From Cognaticolwellia aestuarii (GTDB lineage: Bacteria > Pseudomonadota > Gammaproteobacteria > Enterobacterales > Alteromonadaceae), in assembly GCF_002000025.1 (NCBI RefSeq), contig NZ_MUZV01000003.1, forward strand, positions 186,001 to 250,000: a stretch of DNA of 64,000 nt. The letters run 5' to 3'. The notes below the pieces were generated by a model. It worked only from the letters and a program-made list of their open reading frames with translations, had not been told where the DNA came from and searched no databases. A program made the position numbers and the translations under genes. Shown here one piece after another: positions 34,971 to 44,440 of the stretch (its first letter is position 1; every line of letters begins with the position of its first letter).

Positions 34971-35575
34971 AACAGGCTTTAATCGTCTTTAGTTTGTCAA
35001 TTATGCTAATAACCGCTTGTAGTAGCAATAATACAGCCAAAACACAGTATTATTTGCTCAATAGCCCTACGCTAAATAAAGCTAGCGATAATAACAATAA
35101 CAACAAGCCTGTGGTTATTATCAACTTATTAGAGTTACCTGAGTATTTAAGACAGGCAAGCTTGGTATTGCAGCTTTCAGAGCATCAATTACATTACGCT
35201 CATTTTCATATGTGGGCTGAGCCATTACAAGTGAGTATTACTGAGGGATTGCTGCAAGATTTAAATGCGATAGATAGCCACCATAATTATATGCCGGTGT
35301 TGAATCCGCAGCAGTTAACATCAACCACAGAAGTAATATTGAAAATCAACGCATTTCATTCAACTCACCAGTCACAAGCAATACTCACGGGACGTTATTG
35401 GCTGAAAGAAAAAAATAAGAACAACGCGGTAAAAGTACATAATTTTACCTTAACAGCAGATTTAAACGCTAATGGTTACCCACATGCTGTAGAGAAAATG
35501 CGTGCAGTTATCACTGAACTAGCGAATGACATTCGCAAAAACATGGCTGTTGACACATTAAATACAGCAAATTAA
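34967..35575 (+). CDS. pqiC: PqiC, outer-membrane lipoprotein of the Pqi system
   Basis: The 202-residue protein has a lipoprotein signal (IVFSLSIMLITAC, Cys at about 18) and the ABC-type transport auxiliary fold (DUF330): YYLLNSP near the start, LPEYLRQASLVLQLSEHQLHYAHFHMWAEPL in the middle and a late LTADLNANGYPHAVEKMRAVITELANDI. PqiC caps the PqiB tube at the outer membrane. The ATG overlaps the pqiB stop (ATGA). Confidence 0.92.
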   Translation: MKQALIVFSLSIMLITACSSNNTAKTQYYLLNSPTLNKASDNNNNNKPVVIINLLELPEYLRQASLVLQLSEHQLHYAHFHMWAEPLQVSITEGLLQDLNAIDSHHNYMPVLNPQQLTSTTEVILKINAFHSTHQSQAILTGRYWLKEKNKNNAVKVHNFTLTADLNANGYPHAVEKMRAVITELANDIRKNMAVDTLNTAN

Positions 35576-35624
35576 CCTATAAAAACATTTTATTTAAACA
35601 TTAGATGCGAGTTAGGAAAATAAG

Positions 35625-36095
35625 ATGACACCAGCGGTTAAACAACTAAAAAAATTATCTATCCCTTATAATTTACATCAGTACCAACATGATACTGATT
35701 GTAAATCTTTCGGCTTAGAAGCTGTCGAAAAGTTACAAGTTAGTCCCAATAGCGTTTTCAAAACACTGGTGGTTGATGTTGATAATCGCTACTTAGCCGT
35801 TGCAGTTATTCCTGTCAAAGAAAAGCTGAGTTTAAAAAAACTGGCAAAAATACTACAGTCTAAAAAAGTAAAAATGGCTAATGAAAACAAAGTAGAAAAT
35901 TCAACTGGCTATATTCTTGGGGGTGTTAGTCCATTAGGACAAAAGAAACGCTTAATAACGATACTAGACCAAAGTGCTGAGTCATTAGATTCACTATTTA
36001 TTAGTGGTGGCAAGCGCGGTTTAGAAATAGAATTGTCGCCACAAAATCTTGTAATAACCTCACAAGCTAGCTACGCTAATATTACTATCGATTGA
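35625..36095 (+). CDS. ybaK: YbaK-type Cys-tRNA(Pro) deacylase
   Basis: The 156-residue YbaK/EbsC protein hydrolyses mischarged Cys-tRNA(Pro). Family features are LKKLSIPYNLHQYQHD at the start, the catalytic lysine in SVFKTLVV, and GGVSPLGQKKRL followed by SGGKRGLEIELSP, the substrate loop. The length is normal. It is 49 bases after pqiC; co-transcription is possible but there is no functional link. Confidence 0.93.
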   Translation: MTPAVKQLKKLSIPYNLHQYQHDTDCKSFGLEAVEKLQVSPNSVFKTLVVDVDNRYLAVAVIPVKEKLSLKKLAKILQSKKVKMANENKVENSTGYILGGVSPLGQKKRLITILDQSAESLDSLFISGGKRGLEIELSPQNLVITSQASYANITID

Positions 36096-36153
36096 TGCTA
36101 GTAAAAGTTTAAGTGAGTTAACTATAAAATCTATTCTTCCAAAACATATTATC

Positions 36154-36864
36154 GTGTTTATCATTGCCCTGTTCACATCAACAAACAGTGTTGCAAAACA
36201 AAAATTTAAGGTTGTTGTTGGGCTTTCGAAACCCCCTTATGTCATTAAAGAATCACAAGCTGGATTTGAGTTAGAGCTGATTCGTCAGGTATTAACGAAT
36301 ATAGGGAAAACACCTGAGTTTATCTTTATTCCTTATGGCCGCTCAGAAAAAATGCTTGAACTGTCTGACATCAGTGCGGTTATGACGGTTAATCAACAGA
36401 TGTTTCCAAAAAATGATAAACTCAGTGAAAGTTATATTAACTATCAAAATGTTGCTATCTCATTAAAAAATAGAGCAATAAAACTTAGGTCTATTTCAGA
36501 CATAGCAAATTATTCTGTTGCTTCTTTTCAGCTTGCTCACAAAGTATTAGGTCAAGAGTTTGCTGCGGCAGTCACAGATAGCGCTATTTTTATTCAGGTA
36601 GCAAACCAAAGAAAACAAGTAGAACTGCTTTTACTTGGACGTGTTGATATTTTAGTCATGGATATTAAAATATTTTTACATTACTTACATGCCCTTGGTA
36701 TGAGTGAAAAACAAAATGATATCCAGTTTCATTATATTTTTCCATTAAGTCCTTATCGCGTAGTTTTTAAAAATGTTGATGACGTTGCACGCTTCAATCA
36801 AGCAATGCATAAGTATAAATTGAGTGCAGATTATAAAATTTTACTCAAAAAATATAATTTCTAA
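36154..36864 (+). CDS. periplasmic substrate-binding protein (SBP_bac_3-like), start unclear
   Basis: The ~236-residue solute-binding protein reads FKVVVGLSKPPYVIKESQAGFELELIRQVL, the usual opening of the type-3 binding fold. NYSVASFQLAHKVLG and VDILVMDIKIFLHYL follow at the hinge. It probably binds an amino acid or related small molecule in the periplasm. No permease or ATPase gene lies nearby. The signal sequence seems to begin before GTG 36154 (in-frame SILPKHIIVFIIALFTS...), but no ATG, GTG or TTG is found upstream in frame before a plausible boundary. No ribosome site is visible. The start may use a rare codon or be lost. Confidence 0.75.
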   Translation: MFIIALFTSTNSVAKQKFKVVVGLSKPPYVIKESQAGFELELIRQVLTNIGKTPEFIFIPYGRSEKMLELSDISAVMTVNQQMFPKNDKLSESYINYQNVAISLKNRAIKLRSISDIANYSVASFQLAHKVLGQEFAAAVTDSAIFIQVANQRKQVELLLLGRVDILVMDIKIFLHYLHALGMSEKQNDIQFHYIFPLSPYRVVFKNVDDVARFNQAMHKYKLSADYKILLKKYNF

Positions 36865-37088
36865 AATTCAGCTTCGAATTAAAAACATATAAATTGAGTC
36901 TCTTTACCAGATACAAATCTACAACAATTCTCCCGTCTATTTACTTGCTGTTCTACCTTAATTAGCCTGATAATTGGATAAAGTAGACAAAATCACCTAT
37001 TTTATAAATACATCGATAAGAAAGCTGCGGGTTTACAACCATTGGTTTCATCATTGATAAAGTCAAACCACAGAGGAGCAAAAAAAGT

Positions 37089-37508
37089 ATGAAGTTGAAT
37101 ACTAGTTTTGGCCAAATTAACTTTCTTGATACAAATATTGCTGAAGTCATCATTAATGAAAATATAGAAATAACCTTAGAGATAGTTGACGAATACGATG
37201 CTTTATTGGCAAAACGATTTTCGGGTAATTACGCGGTGCTGGTTAATAGAATAAACAGTTATAGCTTTGCCTATGAGGCACTGCTTTGTGTTGGCTCTGC
37301 CGAAAATTTAAAAGCACTAGCTATCATTAATTACAATAAGGCGAGCGAACAACAAACAAAAGAATTGATATCAGTGCGACATATGGACAACTTAAATCTT
37401 AAAGAGTTTTCTGGACTAGAGTTGGGGCGTGATAATGCTATTCATTGGCTTAATGAGCAGCTAACAGCAATAAACAAAAATGAAGCGATAGTACAACCAT
37501 CAAACTAA
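37089..37508 (+). CDS. STAS-like domain protein
   Basis: The 139-residue soluble protein has alternating strands and helices: MKLNTSFGQINFLDTNIAEVIINENIEITLEIVDEYDALLAK, NYAVLVNRINSYSFAYEALL, and a C-terminal helix GRDNAIHWLNEQL. Its architecture resembles the protein at 20752 (MKL start, WL close to the end), so the two may be distant paralogues. AGAGGAGC lies upstream of ATG 37089. The function is unknown; an anti-sigma-antagonist-like or sensory role would be inference. A terminator follows. Confidence 0.7.
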   Translation: MKLNTSFGQINFLDTNIAEVIINENIEITLEIVDEYDALLAKRFSGNYAVLVNRINSYSFAYEALLCVGSAENLKALAIINYNKASEQQTKELISVRHMDNLNLKEFSGLELGRDNAIHWLNEQLTAINKNEAIVQPSN

Positions 37509-37522
37509 GCTATCTATCAAGT

Positions 37523-37557
37523 TAAAGGGTCTTATTCGCGTAATAAAGACCCTTTTC
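37523..37557. terminator. bidirectional terminator between convergent genes
   Basis: AAAGGGTCTTATT pairs with AATAAAGACCCTTTT (one bulge). It serves both the STAS-like gene and the exonuclease gene. Confidence 0.85.
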
Positions 37558-37564
37558 AACAATG

Positions 37565-38185
37565 CTATAGCCTATCGGCATAATTTCTCAGCAACTTAAT
37601 CACTTGTGCTTTTGGCGTTTTCGCTAAACGCTTAATTAAACTAAAAGGAATATTATCTAAGCCAAAACGTGCTCGAATATCACTTAACATAACTAGCCAT
37701 AACTCAGCGGTCATTTCTGCATCAAATAATGCTCTATGAAAATCACCGTCAACAGCAATATTTTTATAATTAATTAATGTACCCAACTTATGATTTGGTG
37801 CATCTTGGTAGATACGTCGAGAAACTAATAGCGAACAAGTAAACTCACCGATCACCTGACGATTTAAACGAGCAAGTTCCGCCTCCAAAAAACGAGCATC
37901 AAAAGAAGCGTTATGGGCTAATAAGTTGCTATTGCCAATAAAATCAGAAAAATCAGCCATGACCTTCGCACAAGATGGAGCACCAGCTAACATACGGTTA
38001 TTGATACCCGTATAATTTTCAATAAAACTATTAATGCGCCGCCCTGGATTCATCAACGCTTGGAATCTATCGGTAATGACACCATTTTCAAGTTTGACCG
38101 CACCTATTTCAATCGCCCGATCCCCTTGATCAGGTGATAAGCCAGTGGTTTCAAAATCCAGAACAACTATCGAATCAGCAAACAC
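37565..38185 (-). CDS. DnaQ-like 3'-5' exonuclease (DEDDh)
   Basis: The 206-residue protein has the three exonuclease motifs: [24 protein letters not shown] (Exo I, Asp/Glu), [16 protein letters not shown] (Exo II) and [16 protein letters not shown] (Exo III, His and Asp). It resembles DNA polymerase III epsilon-type proofreaders but lacks the polymerase-binding tail of DnaQ. It is therefore more likely a stand-alone repair or RNA/DNA trimming exonuclease. The length fits this group. The start at 38185 has no strong ribosome site. Confidence 0.88.
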   Translation of the reverse strand: MFADSIVVLDFETTGLSPDQGDRAIEIGAVKLENGVITDRFQALMNPGRRINSFIENYTGINNRMLAGAPSCAKVMADFSDFIGNSNLLAHNASFDARFLEAELARLNRQVIGEFTCSLLVSRRIYQDAPNHKLGTLINYKNIAVDGDFHRALFDAEMTAELWLVMLSDIRARFGLDNIPFSLIKRLAKTPKAQVIKLLRNYADRL

Positions 38186-38485
38186 CTACACTTCCTTTAC
38201 GACTAATACATTAACTAAAACAAAATTATGTCATATTTTTAAAAATATAACCTACGCTCGTTCTAGCAAAAGGCAGAAAACTGTCATTACCTTCACTGCA
38301 ATAAGCGCTAAAAGTATGTATGTTGACTTATGTCAACTTAACCGCCAATGAATACATCAATATCTTGCTTTAATAAGTCAATAAGCGCATCTTTTTGATA
38401 TGTACTAATACAAATAATCAAGCTGATAGCGAAGCAATTGAGACAATGGAATATGCAGAGACGATTAAAACAGCCGAAAAACAAT

Positions 38486-38533
38486 ATATACCCAAGCCAC
38501 TTGAACATGCATTTTCAAGTGGCTTGGGTATAT
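38486..38533. repeat. 20-bp perfect inverted repeat with 8-base loop
   Basis: ATATACCCAAGCCACTTGAA (38486-38505), an 8-base CATGCATT loop, and the exact complement (38514-38533). It is intergenic, with no U tract. This type of TACCCAAGCCACTTGA palindrome is familiar to me from marine gammaproteobacterial intergenic regions. It interrupts what may be the remains of a gene (next entry). Confidence 0.8.
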
Positions 38534-38582
38534 CGCTATATGACGCTAATCTCCATGGCGGGCTTATGTTTAACATGCCATA

Positions 38583-38678
38583 GTGCAACATCCACATGAT
38601 AAGGCGATCGGGTTTAATCTAGGTGATGTTAAAGGCGCATTTACTCTGCAAGAAATAACGTTATCAAACATTGAATAA
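38583..38678 (+). pseudogene. possible C-terminal remnant of a lost gene
   Basis: A short open stretch reads HDKAIGFNLGDVKGAF, then TLQEITLSNIE, and ends at TAA 38676-38678. The pattern (G-F-x-L-G ... F-x-L-x-x-I-x-L) resembles the last strands of a carbohydrate-binding beta-sandwich. No start or upstream body is present. A frame from 38395 to 38583 that contains the hairpin may be scrambled remains of the same gene. The 790-base gap between the exonuclease and dps otherwise holds nothing I can name. Confidence 0.35.
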
Positions 38679-38975
38679 ATGCCTTGATTAATCTTCGTTA
38701 CAGACATTTGATGGCCGGCAGATTTTATTGAATTGTCATGACAGATAATATAACAATATAAATAATTTTTTTACCGTCAGTAATTCTATTAAATTGAACA
38801 ATAACATCAGTTTTTATTATTTTACAGGACATAAGTATTTAGTAATAATAACTACATCTTAGTTATACAAAATTAAATAAAATAAAGAGCTCTGATTAAT
38901 TTTTATTTTTCAGCTGTTAACATTAACGCAGTTCAAAGCGCTTTAAATTCACAACACGACATATGAGGTAATAAC

Positions 38976-39446
38976 ATGACTGATATCAATATTGGTATTA
39001 ATAAAGAAAATAGACTAGAAATCGCTAACGGTTTAAAGCGACTTTTAGCTGACTCTTACACGTTATATTTACAAACTCACAACTTTCATTGGAATGTAAC
39101 AGGTTTACAGTTTCGTGAATTGCATCTAATGTTTGAAGAGCATTACACTGAATTAGCGGTTGCTGTTGATGATATTGCTGAACGTATTAGAACGCTTGAT
39201 GTCGCGGCACCAGGTACTTATAAAGAGTTCTCAACACTTAGCTCAATTAAAGAGGTTGATGGCGTGCCTAGCTCTGCTGAGATGGTAGAACTACTGACTA
39301 AAGGTCATGAACAAGTGATCCGAACAGCAAGAGAAGTGTTAAAAGTAGCGCAAGCGGCAGATGATGAATCTACAGCATCTTTAGTTTCTGATCGCATGGG
39401 TATTCATGAAAAAACAGCTTGGATGCTAAGAGCAAGTAAGAAATAG
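38976..39446 (+). CDS. dps: Dps family ferritin-like DNA-protection protein
   Basis: The 156-residue protein assembles into a 12-mer that stores iron and consumes peroxide, shielding DNA in starvation. The ferroxidase residues are visible in [37 protein letters not shown] (His, His, Asp/Glu), which is the Dps signature. The N-terminal tail is short, with few lysines, so DNA binding through the tail may be weak. The ATG follows ATGAGGTAATAAC. A terminator follows at once. Confidence 0.94.
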   Translation: MTDINIGINKENRLEIANGLKRLLADSYTLYLQTHNFHWNVTGLQFRELHLMFEEHYTELAVAVDDIAERIRTLDVAAPGTYKEFSTLSSIKEVDGVPSSAEMVELLTKGHEQVIRTAREVLKVAQAADDESTASLVSDRMGIHEKTAWMLRASKK

Positions 39447-39458
39447 CTCGCCCCCCAT

Positions 39459-39490
39459 GAAGCGATAATACTATTATCGCTTCAGCTTTT
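39459..39490 (+). terminator. terminator of dps
   Basis: GAAGCGATAATA-C-TATTATCGCTTC forms a near-perfect 12-bp stem, followed by AGCTTTTT. Confidence 0.85.
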
Positions 39491-39727
39491 TACTATCATT
39501 ATATGAGCCAAGCTGCTGATTTAAAGTCTAAGTAGATGGAAAATAAAAGTCAGTTTAAACACTCCCTAGGATGTAAAATAACTCTATTCTTCCTATATCT
39601 TAAACAATCTACACTAGTGTAATGCGCCGCATCAATGACAAATGAGTGATGTTATTGTGATGTAAAATACTTCAACAACACCTGTGTTTATCCTAATATA
39701 TAACATTTTAAGTACGGAGTCTTTTGC

Positions 39728-40687
39728 ATGATCACCACCAATCAACTTGCGTTATTTATTGATGTAGTTCAACAAGGCTCTTTTGCTAAAGCGGCAGCAC
39801 TCCATGATATGGATAATTCATCGTTATCAAAACAAATTAAAAAACTTGAAACCAGTTTAGGTGTGCAATTACTTAACCGCTCTACCCGCTCGTTTGCTTT
39901 AACACCTGCAGGAGAAGAGATTTTAACGCAAGCAAATGTGCTAATTAACACATTGCATCAAATACAAAACATTGCTGATTCATATCAAAAAACGCCTAAA
40001 GGGCACATTCGCATTACCTCTTCAATAGCCTTTGGACAAATGTACCTTCAACCGACAATTTCACAATATTTAAAAAAATTTCCAGAGGTAAAAATCACTT
40101 TATCATTAGACGATAAAAGAAATGACATTATCGCAGATCACTTTGACTTGGCATTTAGGGTCGGTAAACTTAGCGATTCTAATTTGATCGCTAAAAAAAT
40201 AGCCAAGACCAATTTCGCCATTATTGCTTCAAAAACCTTTATTGCAAAGCATGGTATGCCTGAAACGCCCAATGAACTGATAAAGTTACCTGCTGTTATT
40301 TACAGCAATGGCAAGGTAACACTTGATCAAATGCAATTGAGCTCATCACCTACAAGTAATGAAATGAATAGCTATCGAATGAAAGGTAATTATAAAGTAA
40401 GCGACGTTAAATCGATCATTGAAGCCGTAAAGGATGGTGTCGGCTATGCTATGGTAGATTTATTCAATTTAGAGCAAAACATTAACGAACTTGACCTAGT
40501 TGCCTTATTGACAGACCATAAAATCTCTATGATGGATACAGGAATATACGCAATTTATCCACACCGCAACCAAACACCGTTAATTACAGAGTTTATTAAC
40601 CATTTGCAAAATAATATCGGCACACCGCCTTATTGGGAGCGCCATATCACTAACTATCATAGTTTATATCGTTCACAAGAAAATTAA
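39728..40687 (+). CDS. LysR-family transcriptional regulator
   Basis: The 319-residue regulator has an N-terminal winged helix-turn-helix (LALFIDVVQQGSFAKAAALHDMDNSSLSKQIKKLETSLGVQLLNRSTRSF) and a periplasmic-binding-type effector domain from about residue 90 (GHIRITSSIAFGQMYLQPTI). It lies ahead of, and convergent with, three redox genes on the opposite strand. These could be its targets, but LysR proteins usually act on a divergent gene, so this is only a guess. Confidence 0.93.
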   Translation: MITTNQLALFIDVVQQGSFAKAAALHDMDNSSLSKQIKKLETSLGVQLLNRSTRSFALTPAGEEILTQANVLINTLHQIQNIADSYQKTPKGHIRITSSIAFGQMYLQPTISQYLKKFPEVKITLSLDDKRNDIIADHFDLAFRVGKLSDSNLIAKKIAKTNFAIIASKTFIAKHGMPETPNELIKLPAVIYSNGKVTLDQMQLSSSPTSNEMNSYRMKGNYKVSDVKSIIEAVKDGVGYAMVDLFNLEQNINELDLVALLTDHKISMMDTGIYAIYPHRNQTPLITEFINHLQNNIGTPPYWERHITNYHSLYRSQEN

Positions 40688-40839
40688 TATCGACGCACTT
40701 TAAGCCGTGACTTTACTACATTTTATCTTAATGCTTCTGGATAAAAACTTGTTAATTTGAGGTTTTGGGCGATATATCAGATATCATTATTATACCCTTA
40801 GTATTTTAGCCTGCGTGCTAAACAGGCTACTTTCTTACA

Positions 40840-41469
40840 TTAGCATTCTTCAACGAAACTCATGTATTGCTTTAAATCGCCTACAACGGCTTCATTAAGT
40901 AGCTTTGCTGTTTCAACTGCATAGGCTTGATTAAAGTGAATATCCCATAGATCAGACTCTTTACGCCAATGTTCATAAACAACAAATTTATTTTCTTGGC
41001 CCGCAACCGTGTATAGATCAAATACTAAATTACCTTGCTCTAAACGGGTAGCACTGACATGACTATTAAAGCATTCGAGCAGCTGCTGTCGGTATTCAGG
41101 CTTGATGTCAAAAATGAAGAAAACAGAGAATACATCATCATCATCTTGAACCACTTTACTGTTACTTTCATGCAAGGGTGTGGGCGTAGTATCGTTAAGC
41201 ACCATTACCTGCGGCGCGCACTTTGCAGCAGTTTCAAGCATAGCTAATACAGTATTCACATAAGGTTGCTCAGCATGTGCGGCTAAGGCTGCTTGGTCTT
41301 TGAAGCGTTCATACGCGAAAAAAACACCCGCTTGATTTTTATCTTGGAATAAACGTAACTCAAAGCAGCCTTGCTCATTATCTGCGCCTTGCTTATCAAT
41401 AATGAGCGCCGCTTTGAATGTTTCAATGTGCTCTGGTTTTATCTCAAACTTTACGATTTGTGTGATCAT
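40840..41469 (-). CDS. two-domain antibiotic-biosynthesis-monooxygenase (ABM) fold protein
   Basis: The 209-residue protein is a tandem of two dimeric alpha/beta-barrel (ABM) domains. The first reads IVKFEIKPEHIETFKAALIIDKQGADNEQGCFELRLFQDK...FAYERFKDQAALAAHAEQPY, and the second FFIFDIKPEYRQQLLECFNSHVSATRLEQGNLVFDLY...VYEHWRKESDLWDIH. Single-domain members include YgiN-type quinol monooxygenases. The duplicated form probably acts as an internal dimer. The neighbouring nitroreductase and quinone-reductase-like genes on the same strand suggest quinone or electrophile metabolism. Confidence 0.85.
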   Translation of the reverse strand: MITQIVKFEIKPEHIETFKAALIIDKQGADNEQGCFELRLFQDKNQAGVFFAYERFKDQAALAAHAEQPYVNTVLAMLETAAKCAPQVMVLNDTTPTPLHESNSKVVQDDDDVFSVFFIFDIKPEYRQQLLECFNSHVSATRLEQGNLVFDLYTVAGQENKFVVYEHWRKESDLWDIHFNQAYAVETAKLLNEAVVGDLKQYMSFVEEC

Positions 41470-41694
41470 TTTAGCTCCGAATTATAGCAATTTGATTAAT
41501 TAAGTGATCTACTTTTTCATCAGGATAAATGGATAATGACAAGGCATAGAATTTAGTCAGTCGTTATGCTACAGAGATATTATAAATCGCCGTCATTATT
41601 GATGTTAGCCCTTAAAAATTAGCAGTTAATTAATCAATTGGGGATTATTTAACGGTTATCGATGGAGCTAGTGGCTTCATCGCTAATGTTTAAT

Positions 41695-42366
41695 TTATAC
41701 TTCTGTTAAAATATCTGAATAAGGTAATCGCGATTTTGGTAATGTTGCGTTAAAGTCATTCTTAGCATCGCTATACCCTAGTGTCACAACGAATAAGCTG
41801 GTAAATCCTTTTTCGGTCAGTCCAAACTCTTCATCTAATACCGAAGTATCAACCCCTTCCATTGGCGTAGCATCAATACCAAGTGTTGCTGCACCTAATA
41901 ATAATTGGCCTAAGTTCAAATAGACTTGTTTATCTAGCCAGTGATTTAAATCATTAAATTTATCTTTGTGTAAATTAATGAACATTTTGCGACCTGCATC
42001 CATACCGGCTCTGAACGTTTCAAGATCACCATCAAAACGACCATCTTTTTCTTCTTGAACCAGTAATTGTTCTAAATACCCTTCAGGTGTTTCCAATCGA
42101 CTCGCAAAAACAATAACATGTGAAGCATTGCGTATAGAGCCGCTATTAAACGGGTAAAGGTCATCTGTTGATTTGGCAATTTTATTTTTACCTTCTGGTG
42201 TTGCAGCAAGCACAAAATGCCAAGGCTGAACGTTAACACTTGAAGGGCTATAGCGAAGCAGCGCTTTTAGTTTAGCGATATTCTCAGGAGATATTTTTTT
42301 ACTCTCATCATATGCTTTTACTGTTTTTCTGCGTGTGCTGTAATAAGTAATGTCATTATTCATCAT
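41695..42366 (-). CDS. nfsB: NfsB-like oxygen-insensitive NAD(P)H nitroreductase
   Basis: The 223-residue FMN enzyme reduces nitroaromatics and quinones by two-electron steps. Family blocks are TYYSTRRKTVKAYDESKKI, LRYSPSSVNVQPWHFVLA (FMN and ribityl contact), QVYLNLGQLLLGAATLGIDATPMEG and the C-terminal VTLGYSDAKND. The start could be either ATG of the MM pair. It lies 37 bases after the oxidoreductase gene on the same strand, forming a likely operon. Confidence 0.92.
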   Translation of the reverse strand: MMNNDITYYSTRRKTVKAYDESKKISPENIAKLKALLRYSPSSVNVQPWHFVLAATPEGKNKIAKSTDDLYPFNSGSIRNASHVIVFASRLETPEGYLEQLLVQEEKDGRFDGDLETFRAGMDAGRKMFINLHKDKFNDLNHWLDKQVYLNLGQLLLGAATLGIDATPMEGVDTSVLDEEFGLTEKGFTSLFVVTLGYSDAKNDFNATLPKSRLPYSDILTEV

Positions 42367-42403
42367 GGTCCCTTATTGTAATGCCCTGATTAAGAAATAA
42401 AGT

Positions 42404-43417
42404 TTAAAAGCCTGCTAACACTATTTTACCTTTAGTTTTTCCAGTCTCTAAAAATTGATGCGCTTTACGCAAGTTCTTTGCATTAATTTCACCAAAGTTT
42501 TCACCCACCGTTGTTTTAAGTAAGCCATCATCGATGAGTTTTGCCATTTCATTCAAAATGTCATGCTGCATCTGCATATCTTCAGTTTTAAATAATGAAC
42601 GAGTAAACATAAGCTCCCAGTGCACAGAAATAGCTTTAACTTTGAATGGCATAATATCGAGTACTTCAGGGTCATCAATCAAACCAAACTTTCCCTGAGG
42701 CTTAATGACTTTTTCTATTTCTACAAGGTGTGAATCGGTATTATTTAAACTAACCACGTAATCAACTTGCGCTAAATTTTTCTTTTCAAATTCATCACTC
42801 AGTTTATTACTGTGATTAATAATATAATCTGCACCTAGCCCTTCTAACCATGAAACAGTTTCAGCGCGAGAAGCAGATGCTACAATAGTTAAATCGGTTA
42901 ATTGTTTCAGTAATTGCACCATGATTGAGCCAACACCACCCGCAGCACCAATAACTAAAATGCTCTTTTTACTGTCGCTTTTAGAAACATCCAAACGATC
43001 AAATAACATTTCCCATGCGGTTAATGAGGTTAAAGGTAAAGCGGCAGCGTCACTAAATGAAAGTGATTTGGGCATATTGCCTACAATACGCTCATCAACC
43101 AACTGCATTTCGGCATTACTGCCTGAACGGGTAAGGTCTCCGGCATACCAGACATTATCGCCAGGTTGAAATAGCGTAACGTTATCGCCAACCGCTTTCA
43201 CAACGCCAGTAGCATCCCAACCGATAACTTTCCACTCACCTTCAGGGGCAGGTGAACTCGCTCTAATTTTATAATCAACGGGGTTAACAGAAATGGCTTT
43301 TACTTCCACTAGAATATCGTGTCCGCTAGCAGTAGGTTGATTAATCTCAATATTTTGTAATGAATTTTCATCTTCGATAGGTAAATTTTGTTGGTACGCA
43401 ATTGCTTTCATCTTCAA
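42404..43417 (-). CDS. zinc-type alcohol dehydrogenase/quinone oxidoreductase-like protein (MDR family)
   Basis: The 337-residue NADPH-dependent MDR-family reductase has the N-terminal GroES-like domain (EVKAISVNPVDYKIR, VIGWDATGVVKAVG) and the Rossmann motif ILVIGAAGGVGSIMVQLLKQL. It lacks the catalytic-zinc cysteine set, as expected for quinone oxidoreductase/ZADH-type enzymes that reduce enones or quinones. It is the first gene of the set with the nitroreductase and, farther on, the ABM protein. Confidence 0.91.
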   Translation of the reverse strand: MKMKAIAYQQNLPIEDENSLQNIEINQPTASGHDILVEVKAISVNPVDYKIRASSPAPEGEWKVIGWDATGVVKAVGDNVTLFQPGDNVWYAGDLTRSGSNAEMQLVDERIVGNMPKSLSFSDAAALPLTSLTAWEMLFDRLDVSKSDSKKSILVIGAAGGVGSIMVQLLKQLTDLTIVASASRAETVSWLEGLGADYIINHSNKLSDEFEKKNLAQVDYVVSLNNTDSHLVEIEKVIKPQGKFGLIDDPEVLDIMPFKVKAISVHWELMFTRSLFKTEDMQMQHDILNEMAKLIDDGLLKTTVGENFGEINAKNLRKAHQFLETGKTKGKIVLAGF

Positions 43418-43840
43418 CTCTTTTATTTGTCAGGTCTTGTTACTTCAATGGATATAGTATGACGCCAACAAAAAAGAAATAAATGACCACAAAGCAAAAA
43501 CATTATGGACATTATGTACCACAATAGAAGAACTGTACACTAACTTAAGGCTGAGCTTAAGACACTAAAATTACAGTAGGTTTCTCTGTGAGAGCCGCTA
43601 GCAATAATATTAGCGGCGAGCAAAAACAATAATTTCATAGACGATTACTAACTTAAGTCAATTTTATATCTCTTACTTCTGTAGACTAAATCATAGAAAG
43701 CATAGCAACCGAATAGATTATAGTTGCCATGTTCATCGGCCGTTCTAATGTTTTTTTTAAATAAAATTAAATTATTAACTTAATGTATTACAATGATTTA
43801 TTAATTCCGATATACGGACGTTAATCTAAGATTAGCACAA
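43418..43840. promoter_or_regulatory. upstream region of the redox operon
   Basis: About 420 bases without a supported gene. The repeated ACATTATG/GACATTATGTAC element at 43501-43521 could be an activator site for the minus-strand operon. A GCCGCTA/TAGCGGC hairpin lies at 43594-43617. Neither has direct support for function. Confidence 0.3.
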
Positions 43841-43870
43841 TTGCTAACGGCGACAATAAAAAGGACCACT

Positions 43871-44302
43871 ATGAAATTAACTACACTTGTTCTGTCTTTA
43901 TCACTAATCTCTTTATATAGCTCTGCTAACGAATACGAAACAACCGTGGGTCTCGGCCACCAATATGGTGGGGTGCTAGGCGCTCAGTTTGCATATAAAA
44001 CAGCATCAACCAAATACTATGCTGCCTTAGGTCTAGTTGGCGTTTCAGCCGGCTTTCAAACAACATTTAGCGAAAACTCTCACCATGCTTACGGACTTTC
44101 TGTCGGTCAAGAAGAAATACAAAGTGAAGATGGTTTTATTTTTGCTACTTATGATTACCACTTCAATGGTTTTTTACAAGACGGTCTGGTCATTGGTACA
44201 GGTATTGGCATAACTCGTGAAGATAAAGGTGGTTTTTATTCAGACTCCGGCCAAAGTGAAACATCAGCCGCTGTAACCTTAAGCATTGGCTATAAGTTTT
44301 AA
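43871..44302 (+). CDS. small outer-membrane-like beta-barrel protein
   Basis: The 143-residue product has a signal peptide (residues 1-20, ending YSSANEYE) and amphipathic strands (TTVGLGHQYGGVLGAQFAY, YHFNGFLQDGLVIGTGIGI) ending in AAVTLSIGYKF, an aromatic C-terminus typical of barrels. I start at ATG 43871 behind AAAAAGGACC; the frame from 43841 lacks a ribosome site. It is not assigned to a family. It is likely a small outer-membrane protein of unknown role. Confidence 0.75.
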   Translation: MKLTTLVLSLSLISLYSSANEYETTVGLGHQYGGVLGAQFAYKTASTKYYAALGLVGVSAGFQTTFSENSHHAYGLSVGQEEIQSEDGFIFATYDYHFNGFLQDGLVIGTGIGITREDKGGFYSDSGQSETSAAVTLSIGYKF

Positions 44303-44440
44303 AACTGACTTGCACGCTAAATCACTTTGCTTATTATAAATAATTTAGTTAACAAGTAAGTTATTTATCAGTGCTGTTTTACATTAAAAACAGTACTGAA
44401 TACTAGCAGATATGACCCACGTATACTTTACAGCGAGCAA

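Noticed and set aside
38145-38351. 68-residue plus-strand frame before dps
   Set aside because: It starts opposite the exonuclease gene's 5' end, is Thr/Lys-rich, and has no ribosome site.
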